Below are positions 1 through 8,211 of a stretch of DNA of 15,215 nucleotides, piece after piece. The notes under the pieces are model-generated. The model did not search any database, was not told the DNA's origin, and saw only the letters and a list, made by a program, of their open reading frames with translations. Position 1 is the stretch's first letter. Each line of letters begins with the position of its first letter. The DNA is from an uncultured Alistipes sp. (GTDB lineage: Bacteria > Bacteroidota > Bacteroidia > Bacteroidales > Rikenellaceae): contig CAAGGY010000025.1 of NCBI GenBank assembly GCA_900769525.1, positions 1 to 15,215 on the forward strand, read 5' to 3'. A program made the translations under genes and the position numbers.

Positions 1-1422
1 GACAACATCGAGCTCGATGGCGCAGTTGTTGATATGTCATCAGCAAGCTCTTCATTCGGTGAGTACGTAAACGAGGGTTACTTCTTCCGTGCTATGTATG
101 AGTACGACGGTCGTATCTTCGCATCTGCATCTTACCGTCGTGATGCCTCTTCACGCTTCCACCCAGATCACCGTTGGGGTGACTTCTGGTCAGTAGGTGC
201 TGCTTGGATCCTCAGCCGTGAGTCATGGTTCAACGCTCCTGTTGTTAACATGTTGAAGCTCAAGGCTTCTGTAGGTTCACAGGGTAACGATAACATCGGT
301 ATGTACCTCTACACCGACCTCTACTCAGTTGGTAACGATGGTAACGGTGGTGTATCTGTAAACTTCGGCCGTAAGGGTAATCCACTCATCACATGGGAGA
401 CTAACACAAACGTTAACGTTGGTGTTGAGTTCGGTTTGTGGAACGATCGCTTGAGCGGTAGCATCGACTACTTCTATCGTCACACTTCTGATATGTTGTT
501 CTCAGTACCTGTAACTCCATCACTTGGTTACACTTCATACTACGACAACATTGGTGATATGGCTAACACTGGTTTCGAGATCGTTTTGAACGGCGATATC
601 ATTCGCACTAAGAACGTTAACTGGTCAGTAAACGCTAACTTCACATATGTTAAGAATAAGGTATTGAAGTTGCCTGAGACACGTAAGGATCGTAACATCG
701 ATGGTTATGAAGGTTTCATCTCTGGCTCTAACTACATCGCTGAGGGTCTCTCATTGGGTACTCCACTTATGCCAACTTATGCTGGTGTATCTGAGAATGG
801 TGAGTCACAGTGGAATTGGTTCCAGTACACTGAGGTTGACGAGGTAACTGGTGAGCCTCTCGATGGTAAGTGGACAACAACTACTGACTACGCTAACGTA
901 TCAGGTGATCCATACTCTTGGAAGCTCTTGAAGGATAAGTGCACAATGGCTCCTATCTTCGGTGGTTTCGGTACTACTTTGTATGCTTACGGTTTCGACT
1001 TCTCTATCGCATTCGACTACCAGCTTGGTGGTTGGGGTTATGATGGCTCTTACGCTGGTTATATGTCTTCACCAACTACTTCAACAGCTGGTAAGAACTA
1101 CCACCTCGACTTGTTGGATGCTTGGACTCCTGAGAACCCAGATTCTAATATTCCACGTTTCCAGTTGAACGATCAGTACACTACTTCAACATCTGACCGT
1201 TTCCTTATCCGTACCGACTACTTGAATATCTCTAATATCAATGTCGGTTATACATTCCCAGCTAAGTGGTGGAATGGTCATATCCAGAACTTGCGAATCT
1301 ACGTTGCTTGTGACAACGTATGGTACTGGTCTAAGCGTCAGGGCTTCGATCCACGCGGTGGCTCTAACAACTACTACGCACCAATTCGTACAATCTCTGG
1401 TGGTGTAACCTTGACATTCTAA
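1..1422 (+). CDS. SusC-like TonB-dependent outer-membrane receptor (3' part only)
   Basis: The reading frame is open from base 1, so the true start lies left of the window and only about the last 473 residues are present (SusC proteins are usually near 1,000). What remains is the C-terminal half of the beta-barrel: alternating aromatic/polar strands, many Asn/Gly/Tyr turns, NVNVGVEFGLW and DYFYRHTSDML strand motifs, and a terminal strand ending GVTLTF with the C-terminal Phe expected of a BAM-recognised barrel. Family knowledge: SusC barrels import oligomers bound by a SusD lid, powered by TonB. The SusD-like gene follows after 21 bp, so the two are almost certainly co-transcribed and form one complex. 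The substrate cannot be read from this fragment; the protease neighbours suggest peptides (inference). The TonB box, plug and any N-terminal extension are outside the window. Confidence 0.95.
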   Translation, partial: DNIELDGAVVDMSSASSSFGEYVNEGYFFRAMYEYDGRIFASASYRRDASSRFHPDHRWGDFWSVGAAWILSRESWFNAPVVNMLKLKASVGSQGNDNIGMYLYTDLYSVGNDGNGGVSVNFGRKGNPLITWETNTNVNVGVEFGLWNDRLSGSIDYFYRHTSDMLFSVPVTPSLGYTSYYDNIGDMANTGFEIVLNGDIIRTKNVNWSVNANFTYVKNKVLKLPETRKDRNIDGYEGFISGSNYIAEGLSLGTPLMPTYAGVSENGESQWNWFQYTEVDEVTGEPLDGKWTTTTDYANVSGDPYSWKLLKDKCTMAPIFGGFGTTLYAYGFDFSIAFDYQLGGWGYDGSYAGYMSSPTTSTAGKNYHLDLLDAWTPENPDSNIPRFQLNDQYTTSTSDRFLIRTDYLNISNINVGYTFPAKWWNGHIQNLRIYVACDNVWYWSKRQGFDPRGGSNNYYAPIRTISGGVTLTF

Positions 1423-1443
1423 TTTAATATAAGGTATTAGACT

Positions 1444-3108
1444 ATGAAATTGACTAACATATTTAAAACTACAGCCGTTGCACTCGGTGCCGTTGTTGCA
1501 CTTAGTGGCTGTATCCGTGAGACTCTCCCAAAGGAGGGTGCAATCACAGAGGGCCAGCTTATGGCTGGTCAGGCTGAGGTAGTAGCCGAGAACCTTCTCA
1601 AGGGTATCCCATCGGGCTTGATGACATACATCTCTGGTTGGGAGCACACTGACTTTGGTTACCACTCAGTAGGTATCTATAACGACTACGCTTGTGGTCT
1701 TATGGTATCAAATTCTTGGCAGATTGGCAACCCTGCAGGTTTCTGCCGTTTCTATCCTGCTGCTTACAGCTGGGGTTACGCACCTAACTCTGCTATGCCA
1801 TCACACGTATGGTATAACTACTATCCTCAGATCAAGGCTTGTAACGATGTTATCCGCGTTGTAGGCGAGAACGAGGATTTGAAGCACTATGTTGGTATCG
1901 CTCGTACTTACCGTGCGATGATGTATCTCGACCTTGCTCGTATGTTCGAGTGTCTCTATGCTGAGAACGAGAACAACCCTAACTACGAGTCTGAGCAGAT
2001 TGCTGTTGCAGGTCTTACAGTGCCTATCGTAGATGAGAATCTCGATGAGCAGGGTGCTAAGAACAACCCACGTGCTACACGTGAGGAGATGTTCAACTTC
2101 ATCTTCGCTGACTTGGCATTTGCTGAGGAGGCTTTGGCTGAGTATGTTCCTACCTCTATCACTAACCCTGACCTCTCAGTAGTTTACGGTCTTTATGCTC
2201 GTGCTTACCTCTGGTTGGGTGGTTTTGAGGATGGTCTCTCTGGCGAGCTTCCTGAGGGCAAGGCTGCTTATGAGAAGGCTGCTGAGTATGCTCGTTTGGC
2301 TATCAACGCTCACGGTGGTGCTGTTTTGTCTGAGTACGAGTGGACAAACACTTCTACTGCTTTCAACACTCCAGCTTCTTCTTGGATGTGGGGCTTGCAG
2401 CACTCTGTTGATACAGTAATCAACAACTTGTTCCAGTTCACAGCTCACATGGCTATCGAGGCTGAGTATGGTTATGCACCATTGTCACAGCCAGGTGTAT
2501 CTTCTTTGGATTATGATCGTCTTTCTGACACTGACTTCCGTAAGAAGTTGATGAAGGGTCCTGAGACTACTTATGCTGAGTTCGCACTTTACACATCAAT
2601 GAGCGCTGATGAGTGGAATGCTTTGGCTCCTTACGTATTCTTCAAGTTCCGTCCTGCTAACGGTAACCGTACTGAGTACAAGGCTGCTGGTGCTGTTGCT
2701 CTTCCATTGATGCGTTGCGAGGAGATGTACTTCATCGAGATGGAGGCTATCGCTCACACTCAGGGTAACGAAGCAGCTATGATGCAGCTTATCCAGTTTA
2801 TGCAGGCAAACCGTGACCCATACTATTCTTGTTTGACTAACGATATCGTTGACGAGATCATCTTCCAGAAGGGTATCGAGTTCTGGGGCGAGGGTATCAA
2901 GATGTACGATATGAAGCGTTTGAATAAGGGTTACAAGGCTGCATATGAGGGTACTAACTACTATGAGTCTGCTCGTTTCAACCTTAATGGCCGTGCTCCA
3001 TGGTGGACATACTGTATTCCAAAGGATGAGACTGATATGAACAAGGCAGCTGCTGCGCAGGGTGCAAATCCTAACCCAACACAGGCGTTTGATCCTATCA
3101 CTCTATAG
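1444..3108 (+). CDS. SusD/RagB-family surface nutrient-binding lipoprotein
   Basis: The protein has 554 residues, the usual SusD length. The N-terminus is a lipoprotein signal (KTTAVALGAVVALSGC) with the acylated Cys at 23. Residues about 120-170 carry the SusD-type helical (TPR-like) region, including NYYPQIKACNDVIR and YRAMMYLDLARMFECLY. The C-terminal region has the family signature LPLMRCEEMYFIEMEA followed by IIFQKGIEFWGEGIKMYDMKRLN. Family role: a lid on the SusC barrel that captures ligand at the cell surface. The gene starts 21 bp after the SusC stop, and the next lipoprotein starts 27 bp after its end, so it is the middle gene of an operon. SusD proteins serve both glycan systems and peptide systems such as RagB of P. 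gingivalis; sequence alone does not decide which applies here. Confidence 0.95.
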   Translation: MKLTNIFKTTAVALGAVVALSGCIRETLPKEGAITEGQLMAGQAEVVAENLLKGIPSGLMTYISGWEHTDFGYHSVGIYNDYACGLMVSNSWQIGNPAGFCRFYPAAYSWGYAPNSAMPSHVWYNYYPQIKACNDVIRVVGENEDLKHYVGIARTYRAMMYLDLARMFECLYAENENNPNYESEQIAVAGLTVPIVDENLDEQGAKNNPRATREEMFNFIFADLAFAEEALAEYVPTSITNPDLSVVYGLYARAYLWLGGFEDGLSGELPEGKAAYEKAAEYARLAINAHGGAVLSEYEWTNTSTAFNTPASSWMWGLQHSVDTVINNLFQFTAHMAIEAEYGYAPLSQPGVSSLDYDRLSDTDFRKKLMKGPETTYAEFALYTSMSADEWNALAPYVFFKFRPANGNRTEYKAAGAVALPLMRCEEMYFIEMEAIAHTQGNEAAMMQLIQFMQANRDPYYSCLTNDIVDEIIFQKGIEFWGEGIKMYDMKRLNKGYKAAYEGTNYYESARFNLNGRAPWWTYCIPKDETDMNKAAAAQGANPNPTQAFDPITL

Positions 3109-3135
3109 TAGCAATCATTAAAATTGAATTTGATT

Positions 3136-5463
3136 ATGAAAAGATTTAAGTTTATATATCTGCTTGCTGCTGTTGTAGGTGCGTTGTCGTTCGCATCATG
3201 CCAGCATCCATACGCAGATTGGACGCCTGGTGCTAAGGATGCCAATATGGGTGTCTACTTTACCAACACCAAAGGCTTCGAGGTGTCTATTGATGATACC
3301 AATGTAGTTATCGAGGTTGATCGTGTTCGCTCTGAGGAGGCTGCATCAGTAACGCTCCGTTACGAGGCTAAGGATGCTACAGGTGCTGCAACAGAGTTGT
3401 TCACAGTTCCTTCTAAGGTAGATTTCGCAGCTGGTTCTGAGAAGGGTCAGTTGACTATCGGTTTCGATGCTTCAAAGCTCGTTATGGGTATGAAGTACTC
3501 TATCGCTATCAAGCTCGATGAGGAGCAGGCTTCTACATACGCTGTATCTGAGGCTACCTTCACTATCCTTCTTCCTGAGCCATGGACATCTATGGGTACA
3601 GGTATCTACTTCGACGACCTCCTTTGTGAGTTGTTCGCTGATCCAGAGCCATTCCGTGGTCAAGGTACTTACGTAGAGTTCGAGAAGAACGATTTGGATG
3701 CTAACCGTATCCGTGTTAAGAATCCTTTCGCTCCTGCAACCATCGGTGCTATGTGGGGTGCTGTTCCTACTTGGTTGGGTTACAATGTTCCTACAGGTCA
3801 GGATGCTTACCTTGAGTTCGATATCACTGATCCTACCAACGTTCGCGTAGGTCAGCCTGTAGAGCTCGGTGAGCCAGGTCAGTTGTTCTTCTTCAACCTT
3901 GGTATGCCTGATAGCGGTTATGACGATTTGGTATGTTTCATCCCTGACGCTACTCCTATCGTGTTGGCTGATGGCATCATCAAGTTCCCTGTTGGTTCAG
4001 TTTGGCTTGGTGTAGTTGCTGGTGGTGAGTTCCTCGGTACTTTCACAAAGACTGGTAACGGTACAGGCTTTATGCAGTACTACTTGCCAGGTACAGAGTT
4101 CGTAAACTTCGATATGGAAGCTTCATACGATGGTATGTATGTTTCTGCTGATGGTGCTACTGCTAAGGCTATCTTTAGCTTTGCTCTTGGCGCAGACATC
4201 GCATCATACAAGTTTGCTTTCGTTCCTGGTGACGTAACTGCTGATCCATCTGCAACTGCTGAGGCTATCGTTGCTGGCTCTGAGGATCTTAAGATCTTCG
4301 ACTCTCCAGCTGATACTAAGAGTTGGGAGGTTGAGCTTACTAAGGGTGTTTGGACTCTTGTAGCTGTTCCTTACAATGAGGCTGGCGAGGCTCGTCTTCA
4401 GAACACTTACGCTCTCAACTTCTACTTCAACGGTACAGGTGAGATGCCTGAGGTTAATATTGACGTTCAGGTAGGTACTCCTGCATCATTCGCTGCTGAG
4501 GAGGACAAGGCCGCTATCGAGGCTGAGACTCCTGCTTGCTTCTGGATTGGTCTTAACATCGCAGGTCCTGCTTCAGAGATCAAGGCTATGAAGGCTTGGT
4601 GGGGTACTACTTCATCATACGAGGCTGTAATGGCTGATGGTATGACTCACGACGAGATCATTGCTGACTACGCAGCTGATTTGGGTAAGTACTTCGAGAA
4701 GCTGGCTGAGACTGGTGCTGTAACTGCTCGTCTGAACGTAAATAACCACACTCCTGAGTACACTGTATTGTTCCGTGCTGAGACTATCTACGGTACAGTT
4801 GTCGAGAAGAAGCTCGAGTACACTCTTCCTGCATACGACGGCGACTTCGCAGTAGGTGAGTATATGTTCTCTGACGCTACAACTCAGAGCCAGATGGTAT
4901 TCGCACTCATCCCTGGTAAGAGCTACAACGACTTCTACTTCGTTCACAACTACGTAGATGGTTCAATGTGGTACACTAAGTACGATGCTGAGACAGCTAC
5001 TCTTACTAACGAGGGTGTTGAGTTGGGCTACGAGAAGTATGGTCCATTGTGGGGCTATGTTTACGGAGCTTTCAACGAGGAGTTAACTCAGGGTTATGTT
5101 TATGTAAACACTTCTGATGCTGAGGGTGAGACTTTGGCACCTATGGTGATGAGTGTTGAGAACAAGGCTATCGCTGGTCTCCAGACATACTTCTCTATGT
5201 TGGTTATGGAGTACGATTTTGCAACTGGTACGCCAGGTGATGTTCTTGGTACATACTTCAGCTTCACTCCTGCTGCTGAGATCGCTCCTGCAGCTGGTGC
5301 TTTGCAGGCTGGTGTTAAGTGCGTAAACGCTAAGTTCAACGCTAAGATGGCTGAGATGCAGCCTTGCGTTGTTGACAGCGTTATCGCTTCTGAGGCTAAG
5401 CTTGTTATCGAGGCTACTCCAGTTGTTCGCAACTTCACAATGGCAAACCTCTCACTCAACTAA
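3136..5463 (+). CDS. Large surface lipoprotein in the SusE/F position, family not recognised
   Basis: The ATG at 3136 is preferred over an in-frame TTG at 3124 because it gives a compact lipoprotein signal (MKRFKFIYLLAAVVGALSFASC, acylated Cys 22). The product is 775 residues. After the lipobox, residues about 35-145 look like a Calx-beta/Ig-like beta domain ending in an LLPEPW linker. The rest is beta-rich with repeated AV/EA/AD-rich segments. At least two stretches (about 345-445 and 455-570) look like fibronectin-III-like modules, judged by eye. Its place directly after SusC/SusD matches SusE/SusF-type accessory surface proteins, which bind substrate and contain no catalytic residues. No enzyme motif was seen. 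Heavy use of GCT/GGT/GAG codons, like its two upstream neighbours, suggests strong expression. A function beyond surface binding is not supported. Confidence 0.85.
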   Translation: MKRFKFIYLLAAVVGALSFASCQHPYADWTPGAKDANMGVYFTNTKGFEVSIDDTNVVIEVDRVRSEEAASVTLRYEAKDATGAATELFTVPSKVDFAAGSEKGQLTIGFDASKLVMGMKYSIAIKLDEEQASTYAVSEATFTILLPEPWTSMGTGIYFDDLLCELFADPEPFRGQGTYVEFEKNDLDANRIRVKNPFAPATIGAMWGAVPTWLGYNVPTGQDAYLEFDITDPTNVRVGQPVELGEPGQLFFFNLGMPDSGYDDLVCFIPDATPIVLADGIIKFPVGSVWLGVVAGGEFLGTFTKTGNGTGFMQYYLPGTEFVNFDMEASYDGMYVSADGATAKAIFSFALGADIASYKFAFVPGDVTADPSATAEAIVAGSEDLKIFDSPADTKSWEVELTKGVWTLVAVPYNEAGEARLQNTYALNFYFNGTGEMPEVNIDVQVGTPASFAAEEDKAAIEAETPACFWIGLNIAGPASEIKAMKAWWGTTSSYEAVMADGMTHDEIIADYAADLGKYFEKLAETGAVTARLNVNNHTPEYTVLFRAETIYGTVVEKKLEYTLPAYDGDFAVGEYMFSDATTQSQMVFALIPGKSYNDFYFVHNYVDGSMWYTKYDAETATLTNEGVELGYEKYGPLWGYVYGAFNEELTQGYVYVNTSDAEGETLAPMVMSVENKAIAGLQTYFSMLVMEYDFATGTPGDVLGTYFSFTPAAEIAPAAGALQAGVKCVNAKFNAKMAEMQPCVVDSVIASEAKLVIEATPVVRNFTMANLSLN

Positions 5464-5486
5464 GAGGTTATAGCCTAAATATCGGT

Positions 5487-5522
5487 GCGGCCTGCTCCTT
5501 TTGGGGCAGGTCGCCCTTTTTT
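5487..5522 (+). terminator. Intrinsic terminator of the SusCD operon
   Basis: A 12-bp stem (GCGGCCTGCTCC with GGGGCAGGTCGC, two G-U pairs) and a TTTT loop are followed by CC and six T. It begins 23 bp after the stop codon of the large lipoprotein gene. Geometry and U-tract are classic, so the upstream operon should end here. Confidence 0.88.
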
Positions 5523-5539
5523 GCGGGGGGGCGAGTTGT

Positions 5540-5565
5540 TTAGGGAGGTTAGGGAGGTTAGGGAG
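5540..5565. repeat. TTAGGGAGG short tandem repeat, left outer arm
   Basis: The 9-bp unit TTAGGGAGG occurs almost three times in a row. The 26-bp stretch is the reverse complement, with three mismatches, of 5887-5912, and is also close to the reverse complement of 5671-5696. Confidence 0.8.
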
Positions 5566-5573
5566 TGTGCTGG

Positions 5574-5653
5574 CATGGGTTCTGCTGGGTTCTAATGGGT
5601 TCTGGTGGGTTCTAATGGGTTCTGGTGGGTTTTGATGAGTTCTGGTGGGTTCC
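5574..5653. repeat. 10-bp tandem repeat array, about 8 units of NNTGGGTTCT
   Basis: There are eight consecutive 10-bp units with core TGGGTTCT. The variable two bases alternate largely between AA and GG, and only the last three units have changes inside the core. The 10-bp period places the G runs on one face of the helix. A reverse-complement array lies at 5810-5859. Confidence 0.88.
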
Positions 5654-5663
5654 GGTGCACCAT

Positions 5664-5720
5664 CCCTACGCTCCTTTAACTCCTTAACCTCCCTAATGTC
5701 CGTGCTTGCCCCGCCCACAC
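5664..5720. repeat. Direct repeat copy A (about 57 bp)
   Basis: It starts CCCTACGCTCC, continues through CTCCTTAACCTCCCTAAT and ends CCACAC. A diverged copy lies at 5880-5937, about 216 bp downstream in the same orientation. The two share a long core that includes ACTCCTTAACCTCCCTAAT. Confidence 0.8.
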
Positions 5721-5721
5721 C

Positions 5722-5807
5722 TGTCATCCTGAGCAAAGCGAAGGATCTCTCGAAAAGTAGGACCCAAATTACAACCCGAGAGATTCTTCACTGCGTTCAG
5801 AATGACA
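5722..5807. repeat. REP-like palindromic element (31-bp arms, 24-bp loop)
   Basis: The left arm 5722-5752 (TGTCATCCTGAGCAAAGCG...) and right arm 5777-5807 are reverse complements at 25 of 31 positions. The type sequence TGTCATTCTGA..CGAAGAATCTCTCG is a familiar intergenic palindromic repeat in Bacteroidetes and some other phyla (recalled knowledge, not searched). Such elements are often dispersed in many copies and are thought to be mobilised by RAYT transposases. No such gene lies in the window. Confidence 0.75.
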
Positions 5808-5809
5808 AC

Positions 5810-5859
5810 AGAAACCCATAAGAACTCATCAGAACCCATGGAACCCACCAGAGCCCACC
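5810..5859. repeat. 10-bp tandem repeat array, reverse complement of 5574-5653
   Basis: There are about five 10-bp units around the core AGAACCCA, more degenerate than the left array. Orientation is opposite to the left array, so the pair flanks the central palindrome symmetrically. Confidence 0.8.
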
Positions 5860-5879
5860 AGCCCCAATCTATGCGCCCT

Positions 5880-5937
5880 CCCTAAGCTCCTTAAACTCCT
5901 TAACCTCCCTAATATCTGTGCCCCCCCCCATCCACAC
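5880..5937. repeat. Direct repeat copy B, includes a C9 homopolymer
   Basis: This is the second copy of 5664-5720. It contains nine consecutive C at 5921-5929 where copy A has a mixed TTGCCCCGCC. Its CTCCTTAA/CCTCCCTAA segment at 5887-5912 is also the right outer arm of the inverted repeat. Confidence 0.78.
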
Positions 5938-6016
5938 TTTCAGTCCATCTTGCAGGCGGTCTTCTTTGCAATGCGCTCTTCATGCCCCCATTTTCTACAC
6001 TTTTTAGCCATAATCT

Positions 6017-6046
6017 TTTGCAGTACAAAATTTTTAGCTACCTTTG
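6017..6046 (+). promoter_or_regulatory. Bacteroidetes-type promoter of the first S8 protease unit
   Basis: A -33 element TTTG (6017-6020), an 18-base spacer and a -7 element TACCTTTG (6039-6046) fit the TTTG / TAnnTTTG consensus of the Bacteroidetes primary sigma factor. The predicted transcript starts near 6053, leaving a short A/T-rich leader before the ATG at 6091. Confidence 0.62.
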
Positions 6047-6090
6047 TAACGAGAAGAACTGCGAAAACTTTAATTTTTTTAAAAATAACT

Positions 6091-8178
6091 ATGAATAAGG
6101 TTAAATTTTCTTTGTTTGCCTTGGTTGCACTCCTTGCAGCTTCGTGTGTTCAGGATCCATTTATGGACGAGGCTGTCGAGCCAGTTGTTGCAGCTAAGAA
6201 GATTATCAACGTAGCTGATAACTCAGTTGACGGTAAGCTTATTATCTATGTCGATGAGGCTACTGCAGATGCTTGGACTCAGGGTACTACCCGTTCGGGT
6301 GTTGCTGATCTCGAGGCTGTTGCTCTTGGTCACGGTGTAGAGTCTGTTAATCCATTGTTCAATATGAACATCAATGGCGACGAGAAGCGTGCTTTCGGTA
6401 TGCACCGTTGGTTCACTGTGTCGTTCAGCAAGGATGCTGATAAGCAGGTTGTTGCCGAGAAGTTTGCTGAGCTTAACTATGTAAAGAAGGTGCAGTTCAG
6501 CACTATCGTTACTAAGCCTGAGGTAAGCGCTCAGCCTTTCTCTGCGGAGCAGATGGCTGTAACACGTGCTGCGGAGGAGCCTTTCGACGATGAGATGCTC
6601 CCATTGCAGTGGCACTACAACAACAAGGGTCAGCAGTCACTCTTTGTTGGTGCTAAGGAGGGCGAGGATATCGGCCTTTATAACGCTTGGAAGTACACAA
6701 CAGGTAATTCTAACATTGTTGTAGCTGTTGTTGATGAGGGTGTATGCTACACTCACCCCGATTTGAAGGATAATATGTGGGTTAACCAGGCCGAGGCTGC
6801 TGGTGCTGAGGGCGTTGATGACGATAATAATGGCTATGTTGATGATATTCACGGTCTTAACGCTGTTCAGGGTAATGGTAACATCTCTTGGACTGTGCCT
6901 GCTTGGGATTCAAAAGGTAGATATGTCGGTGATTCTGGTCACGGTACTCACGTTGCAGGTACTATTGCTGCGGTAAACAACAACGGCATGGGTGTTGCAG
7001 GTGTTGCAGGTGGTGATGGCTCGGGCAATGGTGTTCGCATCATGTCTATCCAGATTTTTGATGGTGCTGCAGACACTGGTATCGACAAAAATGCAAGAGG
7101 TATTGAGTATGCTGCCGATAACGGTGCTTGCATCTTGCAGAACTCTTGGGGTTATGGCTCGGAGGACGGTCCAAAGTCGGATAATGCCTACTCTTCAGGT
7201 TATATGAGTGCAGAGCTTACTGCAATGAAATATTTCCAGTCTCAGAGCAACTGCTCAGCGATGAAGGGTAATGTGGTTATCTTCGCTGCTGGTAACGATG
7301 CTCAGCCTTCGGCTAACTATCCTGGTGCTTACAACGAGTTTATCTCTGTTACTGCATACGCTCCAGATGGTATGCCTACAACCTACACTTGCTACGATAA
7401 GGGTTGTAATGTAGCGGCTCCTGGTGGTGAGTCAGAGGTTATAGGTAATAGTGGCTTTGTTGATTATGGTTGCGTGCTCTCAACAATTCCTGCTGATTGC
7501 CCAGATCCTTATAAGTCAGGCAATGGTGCTGTAGTGACTTATGGTGAGGATTATGGTTGTATGCAGGGTACATCGATGGCTTGTCCTCACGTGTCGGGTG
7601 TAGCTGCTTTGGCTCTCTCTTACGCTGTGGAGAATGGCATTACACTCACAAATACTCAGCTCTACGATGTTATCACATCATCTGTGCGTAATATCGATAA
7701 TAGCCTTACAGGCGATGTGAATCGTCACGAGGCTTACTACGATGCAAATGGTAATTACAAGATTAGAACATACAAATTTAACCTTGACCTTTATAAGGGC
7801 AAGATGGGTACTGGTAAGCTCGATGCAACACTCGCTATTATGAATCTTCGTGGTGCTACTTGTATCCCAGTAGTTGTTGGCGAGGAGTATGGCCTCAAAA
7901 TTGGCGATATCATTGGTACTGGCGATATCAACATTACAATGTTGAAGGAGTTTGTCATCCCTGAGGATGTTAAGCAGCGTCTTGGTATCACAACTGCCGA
8001 CTTCTTTAGCAACACTATCTATATTAAGTGTACTAAGCCAGGTATCGGTGTGATCACTGTTAAGTATATCGCTGGTGGTAGCGCCGTAGGTGGTGGTGAA
8101 ACTACTGGTGGTAAGCTTATGGAGAAGGAGGTCGTAATCATCTCTCGTGAGAACAACGACAATGGTGCGTGGTTGTAG
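6091..8178 (+). CDS. Subtilisin-like (S8) serine protease lipoprotein, copy 1
   Basis: The 695-residue lipoprotein starts at ATG 6091, where the signal MNKVKFSLFALVALLAASC (Cys 19) begins. The frame is open upstream to 5950, but that would put 47 unlikely residues, crossing the promoter, before the signal. Residues about 50-155 form a propeptide with a KLIIYVDEAT strand and a GMHRWFTVSF motif. The catalytic domain starts near DEMLPLQWHYNN (about 168). The triad is complete: Asp215 (VVDEGV), His284 (GHGTHVAG), Ser495 (GTSMACPHVSG), with oxyanion Asn402 (AAGND). An EF-hand-like loop, DDDNNGYVDD, lies at 243-252. A C-terminal beta domain (about 585-695) ends NGAWL. Thr-Arg sites sit in the propeptide (Arg68) and just before the catalytic domain (Arg159). 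Expected role: surface or periplasm-facing endoprotease. A small lipoprotein gene follows after 33 bp. A paralogue lies at 9049-11049. Confidence 0.95.
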   Translation: MNKVKFSLFALVALLAASCVQDPFMDEAVEPVVAAKKIINVADNSVDGKLIIYVDEATADAWTQGTTRSGVADLEAVALGHGVESVNPLFNMNINGDEKRAFGMHRWFTVSFSKDADKQVVAEKFAELNYVKKVQFSTIVTKPEVSAQPFSAEQMAVTRAAEEPFDDEMLPLQWHYNNKGQQSLFVGAKEGEDIGLYNAWKYTTGNSNIVVAVVDEGVCYTHPDLKDNMWVNQAEAAGAEGVDDDNNGYVDDIHGLNAVQGNGNISWTVPAWDSKGRYVGDSGHGTHVAGTIAAVNNNGMGVAGVAGGDGSGNGVRIMSIQIFDGAADTGIDKNARGIEYAADNGACILQNSWGYGSEDGPKSDNAYSSGYMSAELTAMKYFQSQSNCSAMKGNVVIFAAGNDAQPSANYPGAYNEFISVTAYAPDGMPTTYTCYDKGCNVAAPGGESEVIGNSGFVDYGCVLSTIPADCPDPYKSGNGAVVTYGEDYGCMQGTSMACPHVSGVAALALSYAVENGITLTNTQLYDVITSSVRNIDNSLTGDVNRHEAYYDANGNYKIRTYKFNLDLYKGKMGTGKLDATLAIMNLRGATCIPVVVGEEYGLKIGDIIGTGDINITMLKEFVIPEDVKQRLGITTADFFSNTIYIKCTKPGIGVITVKYIAGGSAVGGGETTGGKLMEKEVVIISRENNDNGAWL

Positions 8179-8211
8179 TAGGTTGTCTAACGCTTAAAAA
8201 AATATAGAAAT

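Larger units (their letters stand above)
5525..5937. repeat. Composite nested inverted-repeat element (possible non-autonomous mobile element)
   Basis: This stretch has no credible gene but is highly ordered. From outside inward there is a G7 run (5525-5531) against a C9 run (5921-5929). Next is a 26-bp inverted repeat, 5540-5565 against 5887-5912, with 23 of 26 matching. Next comes a 10-bp-unit array at 5574-5653 against its reverse-complement array at 5810-5859. At the centre is a 31-bp imperfect palindrome, 5722-5752 against 5777-5807. A direct repeat (5664-5720 and 5880-5937) breaks the symmetry. No transposase is encoded and no target-site duplication is evident, so calling it mobile is inference. 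It could equally be a REP/BIME-like cluster. Confidence 0.7.

Noticed and set aside
1186..1665. Minus-strand 159-codon open frame across the SusC/SusD junction
   Set aside because: It is antisense to two well-supported genes and Cys/Thr-rich, without family features. It is a shadow of biased codon use.
5452..5736. Minus-strand open frame of 94 codons across the repeat element
   Set aside because: Its translation is mostly the 10-bp array read as Pro/Thr/Glu/His-rich periodic residues and it runs through the SusCD terminator. There is no promoter or signal, so it is a repeat artefact.
5540..5912. CRISPR array or invertible promoter
   Set aside because: Repeat units are 9-10 bp without unique spacers, so it is not CRISPR. 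No promoter lies between the inverted arms and no recombinase is nearby, so a phase-variable inversion is not supported.
5950..6090. N-terminal extension of the first S8 protease (47 residues before Met at 6091)
   Set aside because: It would span the promoter elements at 6017-6046 and hide the lipoprotein signal. The paralogue starts at the equivalent Met.
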